Origin: Ancylobacter vacuolatus
GTDB lineage: Bacteria; Pseudomonadota; Alphaproteobacteria; Rhizobiales; Xanthobacteraceae
Reading direction: 5' to 3'
Assembly: GCF_030813595.1 (NCBI RefSeq)
Contig: NZ_JAUSUH010000004.1
Span: forward strand, 339,796 to 403,795
Length of the DNA: 64,000 nucleotides
The position numbers and the translations under genes were made by a program. The notes under the pieces were generated by a model that saw nothing but the letters and a program-made list of their open reading frames with translations, had not been told where the DNA came from and searched no databases. Shown here in pieces: positions 36,515 to 46,610 of the stretch (position 1 is its first letter; the number at the start of each line of letters is the position of its first letter).

Positions 36515-37933
36515 TCACAGCCCCCGCCGCGCCGGGGCGTAGAAGCTCTCCGACATGTCGATCTCGTTCAGCGTGAAGCGGTGGTCGGTCGGCGGCTGGG
36601 CGCGCTGCTCGCAGTCGAGCCGCGGGCAGATGCGGCAGCCCACCCCGATCGGCACGGTCTGCGAGGGATCGGAGAGGTTCATGCCGTCGGAATAGACCAT
36701 CTGGTGCGCATGGCTGATATGGCAGCCGAGCCCGATGGAGAGGTGCCGGCGCGGCGCATTGTGCCGGTGCCCGCCCTTGGTGATCGACTTGGCGATGCAG
36801 AAATAGCGCTGGCCCTCCGGCATCTGGCTGAGCTGCACATTGATCCGCTCGGGATGGAAGAACGCGGCATAGACGTTCCAGCGCGGGCAGGCGCCGGAAT
36901 GGCGGGAAATATGGATGCCCGACAGCGAGAAGCGCTTGGAGATGTTGCCGGCAATGTCGGTCCGCACCAGATGCAGCGGAATGCCCGAGCGCCCCGGCCG
37001 CTGCAGCGTGGTCATGCGGTGGCACACCTGCTCGAAGCTGGTGCGAAAGCGCCGCTGGATGCGCTCAATGTCGTAGCGCGTTTCCTGGCAGGCGGCGAAG
37101 AACGGCTCATAGGGCATGACAAGCGCCGAGGCGAAATAGCTCGCCAGCGCGTTGCGGGTGACGATGGGCGCGTCCGCCGGCAGATTGCCGGCCTCGATCA
37201 GTTCGTCGATCTGGCGCGAGGCGGCGAGCATGCCGAGCTGGTGGGCGACCACGAACAGCGCCGATTCCGGCGGCAGCACCTCGGCGGTGATGAGCTCATG
37301 CGCGCCCGCATCATAGCGCCGGGCGATGCCGGCCGGTAGCGAGGCGGAGCGCCAGTTCAGCCCGAAGACGTTGGCGAGATAGGTCTTCAGCCCGTGCTCG
37401 AACGAATCCGAGGCGAAATCGATGTCGCGGCGGATGCGCTCGGCCTCGGCCTCCAGGCTGGGGAAGTGATTGGCGTTTTCCTGGATGAAATCGGAAACCG
37501 CATCCGTCGAGGGATGGTAGCCGGCCTCGCTGTCGGGGGCGCCGGCACCGGTGCGGTGCGCCTCGCGCAGAGTCTTGAACTGGTCGTAGAGCCGCACCAC
37601 CGCCCGCCCGACCGCCGGGTTGGAGGCGGCGAGGTCGCGTATGTCCTGGTTGGTCAGCGCGTTCTCGGCGAACAGCTCGTCGCTGAACAGCTCCATCATG
37701 TCGCCGACGAGGCGGGATTCGTCGTTCTCCACCAGTTCGCCCGGCTCAATGCCGAAATAGCCCGCCAGCTTCATCAAGAGCGGCACGGTGATGCGCCGGC
37801 GATTATGCTCGATCAGGTTGAGATAGCTGGCGGAAATGCCGAGGGCGGTCGCGAGGTCCGCCTGCGAGATGCGCTTGGCGCGGCGCAGCCTCTGCACCCG
37901 GCTGCCGATGCGCGGTTCGGTGGTGGCGAGCAT
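36515..37933 (-). CDS. XRE/IrrE-type short-chain fatty acyl-CoA-responsive regulator (ScfR/RamB-like)
   Basis: A 472-aa regulator. An N-terminal XRE helix-turn-helix (about 9-62, RLRRAKRISQADLATALGISASYLNLIEHNRRRI) is followed by a dimer region, an ImmA/IrrE-like domain (about 170-290) and a C-terminal cysteine-containing module ending GCRICPRLDCEQRAQPP. This is the domain order of RamB/ScfR/PrpR-type regulators that sense acyl-CoA and control acetate and propionate metabolism. It diverges from the isocitrate lyase unit, its most likely target. Confidence 0.88.
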   Translation of the reverse strand: MLATTEPRIGSRVQRLRRAKRISQADLATALGISASYLNLIEHNRRRITVPLLMKLAGYFGIEPGELVENDESRLVGDMMELFSDELFAENALTNQDIRDLAASNPAVGRAVVRLYDQFKTLREAHRTGAGAPDSEAGYHPSTDAVSDFIQENANHFPSLEAEAERIRRDIDFASDSFEHGLKTYLANVFGLNWRSASLPAGIARRYDAGAHELITAEVLPPESALFVVAHQLGMLAASRQIDELIEAGNLPADAPIVTRNALASYFASALVMPYEPFFAACQETRYDIERIQRRFRTSFEQVCHRMTTLQRPGRSGIPLHLVRTDIAGNISKRFSLSGIHISRHSGACPRWNVYAAFFHPERINVQLSQMPEGQRYFCIAKSITKGGHRHNAPRRHLSIGLGCHISHAHQMVYSDGMNLSDPSQTVPIGVGCRICPRLDCEQRAQPPTDHRFTLNEIDMSESFYAPARRGL

Positions 37934-37951
37934 GGCCCGACCCTTTGCTGG

Positions 37952-38051
37952 CTTTACAAAATCGACCTGTAAACTTTACAAGCCTTATCAGCTTAACACG
38001 CTCAAATCATTATCTTTCTTGCCTTTCGGTGTCGAGTGTTAAATCTTTACA
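37952..38051. promoter_or_regulatory. Three CTTTACA repeats between the ScfR-like regulator and the aceA unit
   Basis: CTTTACA occurs at 37952-37958, 37974-37980 and 38045-38051. The middle copy is half of a perfect palindrome TGTAAA-C-TTTACA (37968-37980). The region is markedly AT-rich against a GC-rich background. It is the expected place for the ScfR/RamB-like regulator to bind and control itself and the glyoxylate bypass. Confidence 0.6.
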
Positions 38052-38076
38052 TCACACATCGCAGGGAGGAATTGAC

Positions 38077-38328
38077 ATGAGCCCGACCACCCATAGCCAA
38101 ACCACCTCAGGCGAAGACGAATTCGTCACCATCATCGGCGGCGACGCTGAGGAGATCGGCCAGGTCTTCCGCGACCAGGGGTTGGCCGCCAAGGACTTCA
38201 CCATCGTCCACCGTATCGGCCGCCACCGCATCGCCATGGCGCCCGGGCAGGACGACATGAGCGCCCTTGTCGGCGCGCTGCTCGGTGGGCGGCTGGTGGC
38301 AGCCACCTATGCGCGGCGCCCCCGCTAG
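38077..38328 (+). CDS. Small unknown protein (83 aa) upstream of isocitrate lyase
   Basis: An 83-aa soluble protein with an excellent ribosome site (AGGGAGGA, 6 nt before ATG). The core [37 protein letters not shown] looks like a small alpha/beta domain. I do not recognise a family. It lies in the regulator-to-aceA interval, is the first gene of the aceA-side unit, and is 149 nt upstream of aceA with a stem-loop between them. A role in controlling the glyoxylate bypass is a guess from position only. Confidence 0.65.
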   Translation: MSPTTHSQTTSGEDEFVTIIGGDAEEIGQVFRDQGLAAKDFTIVHRIGRHRIAMAPGQDDMSALVGALLGGRLVAATYARRPR

Positions 38329-38375
38329 AGGCATGGCCGCAAGACCCCGCTTCAGGCTGCCCGACTTCAGACCGT

Positions 38376-38401
38376 CCCGCTTCGAGGACGCACGAAGCGG
38401 G
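38376..38401 (+). other. Stem-loop between the small gene and aceA
   Basis: CCCGCTTCG (38376-38384) pairs with CGAAGCGGG (38393-38401) around an 8-nt loop, without a T-tract. It could be a processing site or weak attenuator in the leader of aceA. Confidence 0.4.
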
Positions 38402-38477
38402 TCGGCCGGCGCGGGTGCCGCGTCCTCCTCGGCCCCCGCGTCTCTCTCCCATCCCGATCTCGCTGCAGGAAACGACC

Positions 38478-39773
38478 ATGCTCGACCAGCTTCGCCCCAC
38501 GCCCGACAGCTTCCCCGCCCCGCACTGGGCGCCGGAGCGCTGGCGCAACATCCATCGCAGCTACGCCCCCGCTGAGGTCGCCCGCCTCGCCGGCTCGCTG
38601 CGTATCGAGCACACGCTCGCCACCCATGGCGCCCGCCGCCTGTGGGAGCTGCTGCAGACGCAGGATTTCGTGCCCACCATGGGCACCTATACCGGCATCC
38701 AGGCGGTGCAGCAGGTGAAGGCCGGGCTGGAGGCGATCTACCTCTCCGGCTGGCAGGTGGCCGCCGACGGCAATTCGGCCGGCGACATGTATCCCGACCA
38801 GAGCCTCTACCCCGTCGACAGCGTTCCCGCCGTGGTCCGGCGCATCAACAAGGCGCTGATGCGCGCCGACCAGATCCAGACCATGGAGCGCGCGGACGGC
38901 GCCAAGGGTCCCGAGCACGATTATTTCGTGCCGATCATCGCCGATGCCGAGGCCGGCTTCGGCGGCCAGCTCAACGCCTATGAGCTGACCAAGGCACTGA
39001 TCGAGGCCGGCGCGGCGGCGGTGCATTTCGAGGACCAGCTGGCCTCGGAAAAGAAGTGCGGCCATCTCGGCGGCAAAGTGCTGGTGCCCACCCGCCAGTT
39101 CGTCCGCACGCTGAACGCCGCCCGCCTCGCCGCCGACGTGCTCGGCGTGCCCACGATCATCATGGCCCGCACCGATGCGGAATCGGCCCGGCTCATCACC
39201 TCGGATGTTGACGAGCTCGACCGGCCCTTCATCAGCGGCGAGCGCACGCAGGAAGGCTTCTACCGCTACAATGGCGGCTTCGAGGCCGGCATCGCCCGCG
39301 CCATCGCCTATGCGCCCTATGCCGACCTGCTGTGGTGCGAGACCTCGACCCCGAGCCTCGACGATGCCCGCCGCTTTGCGGAAGGCGTGCACCGGGTGCA
39401 TCCGGGCAAGATGCTCGCTTACAACTGCTCGCCGTCCTTCAACTGGGCCAAGCACATGGACAAGGCGCAGATGAAGACCTTCCAGGCGGAGCTCGGCGCC
39501 ATGGGCTACAAGTACCAGTTCATCACGCTCGCCGGCTTCCACAACCAGTGCTTCACCACCTTCGAGCTGGCGCGGCGCTACCGGGAGGACGGCATGGCCG
39601 CCTATTCCGAGCTGCAGCAGCGCGAATTCGCCGCCGAGGCGCAGGGCTTCACCGCCACGCGCCACCAGCGTGAAGTCGGCACCAGCTACTTCGACGCCAT
39701 CGCCACCGTGCTCAGCGAAGGCATGAGCGCCACCACGGCAATGCAGGACTCGACGGAAACGGCGCAGTTCTGA
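38478..39773 (+). CDS. aceA: Isocitrate lyase
   Basis: A 431-aa isocitrate lyase, cleaving isocitrate to glyoxylate and succinate. The active-site loop KKCGHLGG is at about residues 192-199. Flanking segments [24 protein letters not shown] and [14 protein letters not shown] are all present. AGGAAA lies upstream of ATG 38478; a longer frame is rejected. It is the key enzyme of growth on C2 compounds and fatty acids, and is paired here with malate synthase 316 nt downstream. Probably regulated by the ScfR-like protein. Confidence 0.96.
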   Translation: MLDQLRPTPDSFPAPHWAPERWRNIHRSYAPAEVARLAGSLRIEHTLATHGARRLWELLQTQDFVPTMGTYTGIQAVQQVKAGLEAIYLSGWQVAADGNSAGDMYPDQSLYPVDSVPAVVRRINKALMRADQIQTMERADGAKGPEHDYFVPIIADAEAGFGGQLNAYELTKALIEAGAAAVHFEDQLASEKKCGHLGGKVLVPTRQFVRTLNAARLAADVLGVPTIIMARTDAESARLITSDVDELDRPFISGERTQEGFYRYNGGFEAGIARAIAYAPYADLLWCETSTPSLDDARRFAEGVHRVHPGKMLAYNCSPSFNWAKHMDKAQMKTFQAELGAMGYKYQFITLAGFHNQCFTTFELARRYREDGMAAYSELQQREFAAEAQGFTATRHQREVGTSYFDAIATVLSEGMSATTAMQDSTETAQF

Positions 39774-39788
39774 GGGCCCGCTCGGCTT

Positions 39789-39883
39789 GTCACTCCGGGG
39801 CGGCGCACGGCGCGCCCGGCGGCGGTTCGGGGAGAGCCGCCGCCGGGTCCGGCGAAGGCCGGGCGCTCCGGAGTGACGTTTTT
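39789..39883 (+). terminator. Long inverted repeat with T-run after aceA
   Basis: GTCACTCCGG (39789-39798) is complementary to CCGGAGTGAC (39868-39877), enclosing a further GC-rich hairpin, and is followed by GTTTTTG. It lies in the 316-nt gene-free stretch 39774-40089. It may be a terminator for aceA or a copy of a dispersed palindromic repeat. The remainder of the stretch probably carries the malate synthase promoter. Confidence 0.45.
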
Positions 39884-40089
39884 GTCATCCCCGAGGTGAC
39901 GTTTTTCGTTTTCGCGCTGCAACGCAAACGCCTCACGAAGCGTTGACCCGCAAGGGTTCGCGCTTTGCCGCGCGCAGAAGTTCGACTATCTGCGATGTTG
40001 CACCGCACCCGCACTTTTGTCTATTGGAAAGCACAGCTGTGCCGGCCGCTCGCGGCGACCGGCTTTCCGCTCGCGTGAAGGGACCCGTC

Positions 40090-42276
40090 ATGAACTACAC
40101 CGACCTTGCCGGCCTGAAGGTGGATTCCGCCCTTGTCGACTTCATCAACAAGGAGGCCATTCCCGGCACCGGGGTCGAGGTAGACGCCTTCTGGCAGAGC
40201 TTCGCCGGCATCGTGCGCGACTTCGCCCCCCGCAATGCGGAACTGCTGGCCCGCCGCGACGAACTGCAGGCGCAGATCGACGCCTGGCACCGCGCCCACC
40301 GCAACAAGCCGATCGATCCCGTGGCTTATGAGGTGTTCCTGGCCGAGATCGGCTATCTCCTGCCCGAGCCGGAAGCGTTCGAGGTCGTTACCGACAAGGT
40401 GGACGAGGAACTGGCCCGCATTCCCGGCCCGCAGCTGGTGGTGCCCGTCACCAATGCCCGCTACGCGCTGAACGCCGCCAATGCCCGCTGGGGTAGCCTT
40501 TATGATGCGCTCTACGGCACCGACGCGCTGCCCGAGGACAAGGGCGCCAGCCGGTCCAACGGCTTCAATGCGGTGCGTGCCCAGCGCGTCATCGAGAGCG
40601 CCCGCGCCTTCCTCGACGACAGCGTGCCGCTGGCGGCCGGCAGCCATGCCGATGTCGTCGCCTATCGCGTGGCGGAGGGCGCGCTGGTGGCCGAGCTCGC
40701 CTCCGGCACGCGGACCTCGCTGAAGGACCCCGCCCAGTTCGCCGGCTTCAGCGGCGCGGCGGAGGCACCCTCCTCGGTGCTGCTGGTCAATCACGGCCTG
40801 CATATCGACATCGTCATCGACCGCAGCCACCGCATCGGCAAGACCGATCGGGCCGGCATCGCCGATATCGTCATCGAGGCTGCCGTGACCACCATCGTCG
40901 ACTGCGAGGACAGCGTCGCGGCAGTGGACGCGCAGGACAAGGTGCTGGTCTATCGCAACTGGCTCGGCCTGATGTCCGGCACGCTCAGCGCCAGCTTCGC
41001 CAAGGGCCGCGAGACGGTGGAGCGCAGCCTCGCCGCCGATCGCCGCTACACCTCCGCCACCGGCGGCGAACTCACCCTGCACGGGCGCAGCCTGATGCTG
41101 GTGCGCAATGTCGGCCAGCACATGCTGACCGATGCGGTGCTCGACGCGCAGGGCCGGGAGATTCCCGAGGCCATTCTCGATGCCGCCGTCACCGCGCTGA
41201 TCGCGCTGCACGACCTCAAGGGCACGGGCGCGCTGCGCAACAGCCGCGCCGGCTCGGTCTATATCGTCAAGCCGAAGATGCACGGCCCGGAAGAGGTCGC
41301 CTTCGCGGTGGACCTGTTCGCCCGCGTCGAGCAGGCGCTGGGGCTGGACCTCAACACGCTAAAGATCGGCATCATGGACGAGGAGCGCCGCACCAGCGCC
41401 AACCTCTCCGCCTCGATCCGCGCCGCCCGCGAGCGGGTGGTGTTCATCAACACCGGCTTCCTCGACCGCACCGGCGACGAGATCCACACCTCGATGGAGG
41501 CGGGGCCGATGGTGCGCAAGAACGAGATGAAGGCGCAGGCCTGGATCAAGGCCTATGAGGACAACAATGTCGATGCGGGCCTCGCCGCCCATCTCGACGG
41601 CCATGGCCAGATCGGCAAGGGCATGTGGGCGATGCCCGACCGCATGGCCGACATGATCGCCCAGAAGGTCGCCCACCCGCTCGCCGGCGCCAACACCGCC
41701 TGGGTGCCCTCGCCCACCGCCGCCACGCTGCACGCGCTGCACTACCACAAGGTCGACGTGTTCAAGCGGCAGGCGGAGCTGCGCCACCGCAAGCGCGCCG
41801 CGCGCCGCGACCTGCTCACCATTCCCGTGGTCGACCGCGGCAATTGGGACCCGGCCGACGTGCAGCAGGAGCTGGACAACAACATCCAGGGCATTCTCGG
41901 CTATGTCGTGCGCTGGGTCGATCAGGGGGTGGGCTGCTCCAAGGTGCCGGACATTCACGATGTCGGGCTGATGGAAGACCGCGCCACGCTGCGCATCTCC
42001 TCGCAGCACGTCGCCAACTGGCTGATGCATGGCGTGGTCACGGCCGAGCAGGTCGAGGAGACGCTGCGCCGCATGGCCAAAGTGGTCGACGGCCAGAATG
42101 ATGGCGACCCTTCCTATGTGCCGATGGCGCCGGCCTATGACGGCTTCGCCTTCCGCGCCGCCCGCGACCTGATCTTCGAGGGCCGCGCCCAGCCGAACGG
42201 CTACACCGAATTCGTGCTCACCCGCCGCCGCCGCGAGGCCAAGCAGGCGCAGGCGCAGGCACAAGCCGCCGCCTGA
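40090..42276 (+). CDS. glcB: Malate synthase G
   Basis: A 728-aa malate synthase of the long G type (about 720-730 expected), condensing glyoxylate with acetyl-CoA. Seen are [20 protein letters not shown] [44 protein letters not shown] and the CoA-region KVDVFKRQ. The catalytic Arg, Glu/Asp metal ligands and Asp base segments are intact. AAGGGA precedes ATG 40090. It completes the glyoxylate bypass with aceA, and would also use glyoxylate from glycolate, such as that released by a haloacetate dehalogenase. Confidence 0.96.
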   Translation: MNYTDLAGLKVDSALVDFINKEAIPGTGVEVDAFWQSFAGIVRDFAPRNAELLARRDELQAQIDAWHRAHRNKPIDPVAYEVFLAEIGYLLPEPEAFEVVTDKVDEELARIPGPQLVVPVTNARYALNAANARWGSLYDALYGTDALPEDKGASRSNGFNAVRAQRVIESARAFLDDSVPLAAGSHADVVAYRVAEGALVAELASGTRTSLKDPAQFAGFSGAAEAPSSVLLVNHGLHIDIVIDRSHRIGKTDRAGIADIVIEAAVTTIVDCEDSVAAVDAQDKVLVYRNWLGLMSGTLSASFAKGRETVERSLAADRRYTSATGGELTLHGRSLMLVRNVGQHMLTDAVLDAQGREIPEAILDAAVTALIALHDLKGTGALRNSRAGSVYIVKPKMHGPEEVAFAVDLFARVEQALGLDLNTLKIGIMDEERRTSANLSASIRAARERVVFINTGFLDRTGDEIHTSMEAGPMVRKNEMKAQAWIKAYEDNNVDAGLAAHLDGHGQIGKGMWAMPDRMADMIAQKVAHPLAGANTAWVPSPTAATLHALHYHKVDVFKRQAELRHRKRAARRDLLTIPVVDRGNWDPADVQQELDNNIQGILGYVVRWVDQGVGCSKVPDIHDVGLMEDRATLRISSQHVANWLMHGVVTAEQVEETLRRMAKVVDGQNDGDPSYVPMAPAYDGFAFRAARDLIFEGRAQPNGYTEFVLTRRRREAKQAQAQAQAAA

Positions 42277-42314
42277 TCCACCCTTCGAGGAAACGCCAAA
42301 AACGCCAAGAAGAG

Positions 42315-42345
42315 AGGCCGTCCCGGTGCGCCGGGGCGGCCTTTT
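42315..42345 (+). terminator. Rho-independent terminator after glcB
   Basis: AGGCCGTCCCGG (42315-42326) pairs with CCGGGGCGGCCT (42331-42342), with one G-U pair, around TGCG and is followed by TTTTT. It separates glcB from the convergent nitroreductase gene. Confidence 0.88.
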
Positions 42346-42960
42346 TCACGGCTCAGCCGGCGACCAGTGGGTGGTAAGCGCCGCCACATCCGGGCGCGGG
42401 CGGTCGGCGGGGGCGTCCTTGGCGGTGCCGATATGGACAATGCCGGCGACCCGCTCGCCCTCCCCCACGCCAAGGATCGCCAGCGCCGCCTTGTGCGTCG
42501 CCGCCCAGCCCGTCACCCAGATGCCGTCGAAGCCCATGGCCGCCGCGCCGGTCAGCAGGTTCATGCAGACGGCGCCGGCGGAAAGCTCCTGCTCGAAGGC
42601 GGGGATGGCGCTGCCCTCCACCGGGCGGCTGACCACCACCACCGCCAGCGGGGCGGGAAACAGCCTTCCCATGATGGCAGCGAATTTCTCAAGCTTCTCC
42701 TCCGGCATATGCGCGTTGTTCTCGCGATAGGCCTGTGACAGCAGCGCGCCAATCTCGCCGCGCGCCGCGCCTGAGATGACGATGAAGCGCCACGGCGCCA
42801 GCATGGCGTGATCGGGCACCCGGGCGGCGATCGCCAGCAGGCGGCGGGTCTGGTCGGCATCCGGCCCCGGCGCATGCAGGCCGGCGGCGGCGACCGAGCG
42901 GCGGGTCTCCAGCAGCGTCAGCGCTTCGGGAGTGGGCGAACGGCGAGTGTGCGGGGTCAT
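42346..42960 (-). CDS. Nitroreductase family protein, YdjA-like
   Basis: A 204-aa FMN-dependent oxidoreductase. The pattern TLLETRRSVAA, PVPDHAMLAPWRF-like RVPDHAMLAPWRFIVI, QELSAGAVCMNLLTGAAAMGFDGIWVTGW and the C-terminal GTAKDAP resembles E. coli YdjA, a compact nitroreductase. It probably reduces nitro or quinone compounds with NAD(P)H. I start at 42960; the frame extending upstream overlaps the region before the neighbouring GNAT gene and lacks family character. Confidence 0.87.
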   Translation of the reverse strand: MTPHTRRSPTPEALTLLETRRSVAAAGLHAPGPDADQTRRLLAIAARVPDHAMLAPWRFIVISGAARGEIGALLSQAYRENNAHMPEEKLEKFAAIMGRLFPAPLAVVVVSRPVEGSAIPAFEQELSAGAVCMNLLTGAAAMGFDGIWVTGWAATHKAALAILGVGEGERVAGIVHIGTAKDAPADRPRPDVAALTTHWSPAEP

Positions 42961-43137
42961 GAGCGCTCTCTTCCCTGCTGTGTGAGCTGCGCTATATCGG
43001 ACCCTGCCGATAAATTCACCCCGCGCGGCCAAACGGGGGCGACGCTGCGCCCGTTTTGGTCGACAATATCCCAAGGCGCCCGCCTTACGCCAAGCCGACC
43101 TCACGAACCTGAACCGGGCGCCCCCAAGGAGAAAATC

Positions 43138-43458
43138 ATGAGCATGAACGGCGAAGTCCCGGTGCGGGACAACCGCGCCGCCGACCGCTTCGAGATCGAG
43201 CAGGACGGCCAGACCGCCATCGCGCAATACATTCTCGCGCATGACCACATCATCTTCACCCACACCGAAGTGCCGCCGGAACTCGGTGGGCGCGGCCTCG
43301 CTACCAAGCTGGTCGAGGCCGGTCTCGCCAGCGCCCGCCAGCGCGGGCTGGCCGTGGTGCCGCGCTGCTCGGTGTTCGGCCGCTACATGATGAAGCACCC
43401 CGAGACGCATGACCTGATGCCGGCGGAAATCCGCGCCACGCTCGGCCTTCCGGTCTGA
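43138..43458 (+). CDS. Small GNAT-type N-acetyltransferase (YjdJ-like)
   Basis: A 106-aa GNAT-fold protein. It contains FEIEQDGQTAIAQY, IIFTHTEVPPELGGRGLATKLVEAGLASARQRGLAVVPRCSVF and YMMKHPE, the hallmark of the short YjdJ/Gtt-type acetyltransferases. Acetyl-CoA would bind at GGRGLATKL. AAGGAGAAAATC precedes ATG 43138. The substrate is unknown. It stands alone upstream of ftsK. Confidence 0.85.
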   Translation: MSMNGEVPVRDNRAADRFEIEQDGQTAIAQYILAHDHIIFTHTEVPPELGGRGLATKLVEAGLASARQRGLAVVPRCSVFGRYMMKHPETHDLMPAEIRATLGLPV

Positions 43459-43637
43459 CGCACCCGCTTGGACCAGTGGAGAGACGCGCCGGTCTGCGCC
43501 TGTCGACGCGGGAAATCCCGCCGCTTCATACCGTTCGTTAACGCTGTGGGCCTAACCATATGGCACGGCCGCGACGGCGCCTTTCGCGCATCGTCCGGCA
43601 GGCTCAACGGCAGTAGCGGCAAAGGTTCCAGCGTCCC

Positions 43638-46559
43638 ATGCGTAATCCGGCGCGTCCCTCCGATCCGAATGCGGACAAGGCTTCCGAGTCGAAGGCGACC
43701 GCCCAGACTCATGTGTTTTCCCGCGCCAACCCGCAGGTGACGCACGCGCCACCGGCGCCCAAGGTGCCGAAGACGGCGGCAGCCCCCGTGCCGCGCCCGC
43801 CCGCGGTGGCGCCGCAGCATGAAGTGGTGCCGAGCTGGCTGCAGCCCTTCACCATGCCGCCCAATACGCGCTTCACCCGCACGCCGGACTATCTGATGCG
43901 CCAGCCGCTGCCGGCGCCGGTGCCGGAAGCGCCGGCGACCGATACCGCCATCGTGGCGCCGCCGCGTCCCTCGCAGACGCCGGTGCTGCGCGTGCCGCCG
44001 CGCAAGCCGCCGCTCGGCGCGGTGCCGAAGGCGCTGATCGCCGCCCATGCCCGCCGTGCGCTGTCCGCCCAGCCCGAAATCTCACCCGCGACTGTGGCGC
44101 CCGCCGCTGTCGCTCCCCCGGCTGCCGCGCCGCTGGCACAGGCGGCGCTGACGCAGGCCGCGCCGGTGCCCGCCGCCACCACTCCCGCCCGCCCGGCCGC
44201 CCCGCCGGTCGCCTCGATGATCCAGTTCGGCTACGACACCCCGCCTGTCATCCCCGCCGCGCGTTCGGCCACCCGGGGCGCCAGCTGGGTGCCGGACGAG
44301 CAGTTCACCGCCGCCAATGACGTCGCAGCGCACGATGTGGCAGCGCACGATGTCGCCGACATCTACGACCTCATTCCGCTGGAAGAGGGCGCCTATGAGG
44401 ACGAGTTCCCGGAGGAGGAGCGCCTTCTCGCCGCGCGCTATGGCGCCGTGCGCGACAGGTCGGCCCCGGCCGGGGAGAGCGCGCGGCCGGAAATGCGAGC
44501 CGAAGCGCAGGAAGCGGCCCAGCAAGCCGTCGCCCTCGATTCCGTCGCCCTCCCATCCGTCGCCCCTCAATCCGTCGTCGCGGCGGATGAGGAACTGGAA
44601 TTGGCCGAGGACGCGTTCGCCGAACAGGATTTCGCCGAACAGGATTTCGCTGACGACGAGGACGACGATTTCGAGGAAGACGCCGTGGTCGAGGAGTTCT
44701 GGGCGGAAGACAGCGCCGCGCACCCTGTCGCGGCCGTAGATGCCGGTGACGACGCCTTGCATGACGACGCCTTGCATGACGACGATGCCCTCGCCGAAGC
44801 GCCGGCCGCCGTGCTGGGCGGCTTCTCTGGCTACAGCGTGACGCCAGCGGAATTGTCGTTCTCCTGGCCGATGTTCGGCATGGTCGCGGCCGCGCCGCCG
44901 GCTCCGGTGGCTCCGCCCGCGCCGGCGCCCGCCGCCGTCGCGCCGGTTGCCGCGCCTATCGCCGCGCCTGTGCCCGCCCCGGCTCCTCGCGCGCCCCGTG
45001 CCGCCCCGCGCCCGGCGACCGAGGCCCATGACGGCTACGAGCTGCCGCCGCTGGAACTGCTGACCGAGCCGCCGCAGAACGAGCCCGACTATGAGCTGTC
45101 GGAAGAGTTCCTCGACCGCAATTCGGTGAAGCTGCAGCAGGTGCTGCATGATTTCGGCGTGCGCGGCGAGATCATCGACGCCAATCCCGGCCCGGTGGTC
45201 ACGCTGTATGAGCTGGAGCCGGCCCCCGGCATCAAGTCCAGCCGCGTCATCGGCCTGTCCGCCGACATCGCCCGCTCGATGAGCGCGATCTCCGCCCGCG
45301 TCGCCGTGGTGGAAGGGCGCAACGTCATCGGCATCGAGCTGCCCAACCAGCGCCGCGAGACGGTATGGCTGCGCGAGATGCTGGCGAGCCATGAATTCGA
45401 GGCCGCCCGCGCCAAGCTCGGCATCGGGCTCGGCAAGACCATTGGCGGCGAGCCTGTCATCGTCGATCTCGCCCGCATGCCCCATCTGCTGGTCGCCGGC
45501 ACCACCGGCTCCGGCAAGTCGGTCGCCATCAACACCATGATCCTGAGCCTGCTCTACCGGCACCGCCCGGACCAGTGCCGGCTGATCATGATCGACCCGA
45601 AGATGCTGGAGCTCTCGGTCTATGAGGGCATCCCGCACCTGCTGACGCCTGTCGTCACCGACCCGAAGAAGGCCATCGTCGCCCTGAAATGGGCGGTGCG
45701 GGAGATGGAAGACCGCTACAAGAAGATGAGCCGCCTCGGCGTGCGCAATATTGACGGCTTCAACGCCCGCGTGGCGGAGGCCACCGCCAAGGGCGAGATC
45801 ATCACCCGCACGGTGCAGAAGGGGTTCGACAAGGAGACCGGCGACCTGATCGAGGAAGAGGAGATCATGGATCTCGCTCCCCTGCCCTTCATCGTCATCG
45901 TCGTCGACGAGATGGCCGATTTGATGATGGTCGCCGGCAAGGAAATCGAAGGTGCCATCCAGCGCCTCGCCCAGATGGCCCGCGCCGCCGGCATCCACCT
46001 CATCATGGCCACCCAGCGCCCGAGCGTCGATGTCATCACCGGCACCATCAAGGCGAACTTCCCCACCCGCATCTCCTTCCAGGTGACGTCGAAGATCGAC
46101 TCTCGCACCATTCTCGGCGAGATGGGCGCCGAGCAGCTGCTGGGTCAGGGCGACATGCTCTACATGGCCGGCGGTGGGCGGATTTCCCGCGTCCATGGCC
46201 CCTTCGTTTCCGACCAGGAGGTCGAGCGCGTGGTCGAGCATCTCAAAAGCCAGGCGCGGCCGGAATATCTGGAAGAGGTCACGGCCGAGGAGGACGAGGA
46301 GGCCGCCGCCGAGGACACCGCCGTGTTCGACAAATCCGCCAATGGCGCGCTCGCCGGCGAGGATTGCGGCGATCTCTACGACCAGGCGGTGGCGCTCGTG
46401 CTGCGCGACAAGAAGGCGTCCACCTCCTATATCCAGCGCCGGCTGCAGATCGGCTATAACCGCGCCGCCTCGCTGATGGAGCGGATGGAGAATGAGGGCA
46501 TTGTCGGCCCGGCCAACCATGCCGGCAAGCGCGACATCCTCACCACCCGGCAGGGCTGA
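43638..46559 (+). CDS. ftsK: FtsK/SpoIIIE DNA translocase paralogue without N-terminal membrane segments
   Basis: A 973-aa protein. Residues 1-480 are a Pro/Ala-rich and acidic linker with no membrane helices, unlike membrane-anchored FtsK. The motor follows, with Walker [10 protein letters not shown] near residue 620 and Walker [12 protein letters not shown] near 755. The C-terminal gamma winged helix (about 900-970, [40 protein letters not shown]) would read KOPS and activate XerCD at dif. Rhizobiales often have two FtsK proteins, one lacking the membrane domain; this is that type. The linker carries short in-frame tandem repeats. Confidence 0.93.
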   Translation: MRNPARPSDPNADKASESKATAQTHVFSRANPQVTHAPPAPKVPKTAAAPVPRPPAVAPQHEVVPSWLQPFTMPPNTRFTRTPDYLMRQPLPAPVPEAPATDTAIVAPPRPSQTPVLRVPPRKPPLGAVPKALIAAHARRALSAQPEISPATVAPAAVAPPAAAPLAQAALTQAAPVPAATTPARPAAPPVASMIQFGYDTPPVIPAARSATRGASWVPDEQFTAANDVAAHDVAAHDVADIYDLIPLEEGAYEDEFPEEERLLAARYGAVRDRSAPAGESARPEMRAEAQEAAQQAVALDSVALPSVAPQSVVAADEELELAEDAFAEQDFAEQDFADDEDDDFEEDAVVEEFWAEDSAAHPVAAVDAGDDALHDDALHDDDALAEAPAAVLGGFSGYSVTPAELSFSWPMFGMVAAAPPAPVAPPAPAPAAVAPVAAPIAAPVPAPAPRAPRAAPRPATEAHDGYELPPLELLTEPPQNEPDYELSEEFLDRNSVKLQQVLHDFGVRGEIIDANPGPVVTLYELEPAPGIKSSRVIGLSADIARSMSAISARVAVVEGRNVIGIELPNQRRETVWLREMLASHEFEAARAKLGIGLGKTIGGEPVIVDLARMPHLLVAGTTGSGKSVAINTMILSLLYRHRPDQCRLIMIDPKMLELSVYEGIPHLLTPVVTDPKKAIVALKWAVREMEDRYKKMSRLGVRNIDGFNARVAEATAKGEIITRTVQKGFDKETGDLIEEEEIMDLAPLPFIVIVVDEMADLMMVAGKEIEGAIQRLAQMARAAGIHLIMATQRPSVDVITGTIKANFPTRISFQVTSKIDSRTILGEMGAEQLLGQGDMLYMAGGGRISRVHGPFVSDQEVERVVEHLKSQARPEYLEEVTAEEDEEAAAEDTAVFDKSANGALAGEDCGDLYDQAVALVLRDKKASTSYIQRRLQIGYNRAASLMERMENEGIVGPANHAGKRDILTTRQG

Positions 46560-46610
46560 GCCACATATAGACCCTTGGCGCGCCGCGCCGAGGGATGCAG
46601 GAACGGGCGC

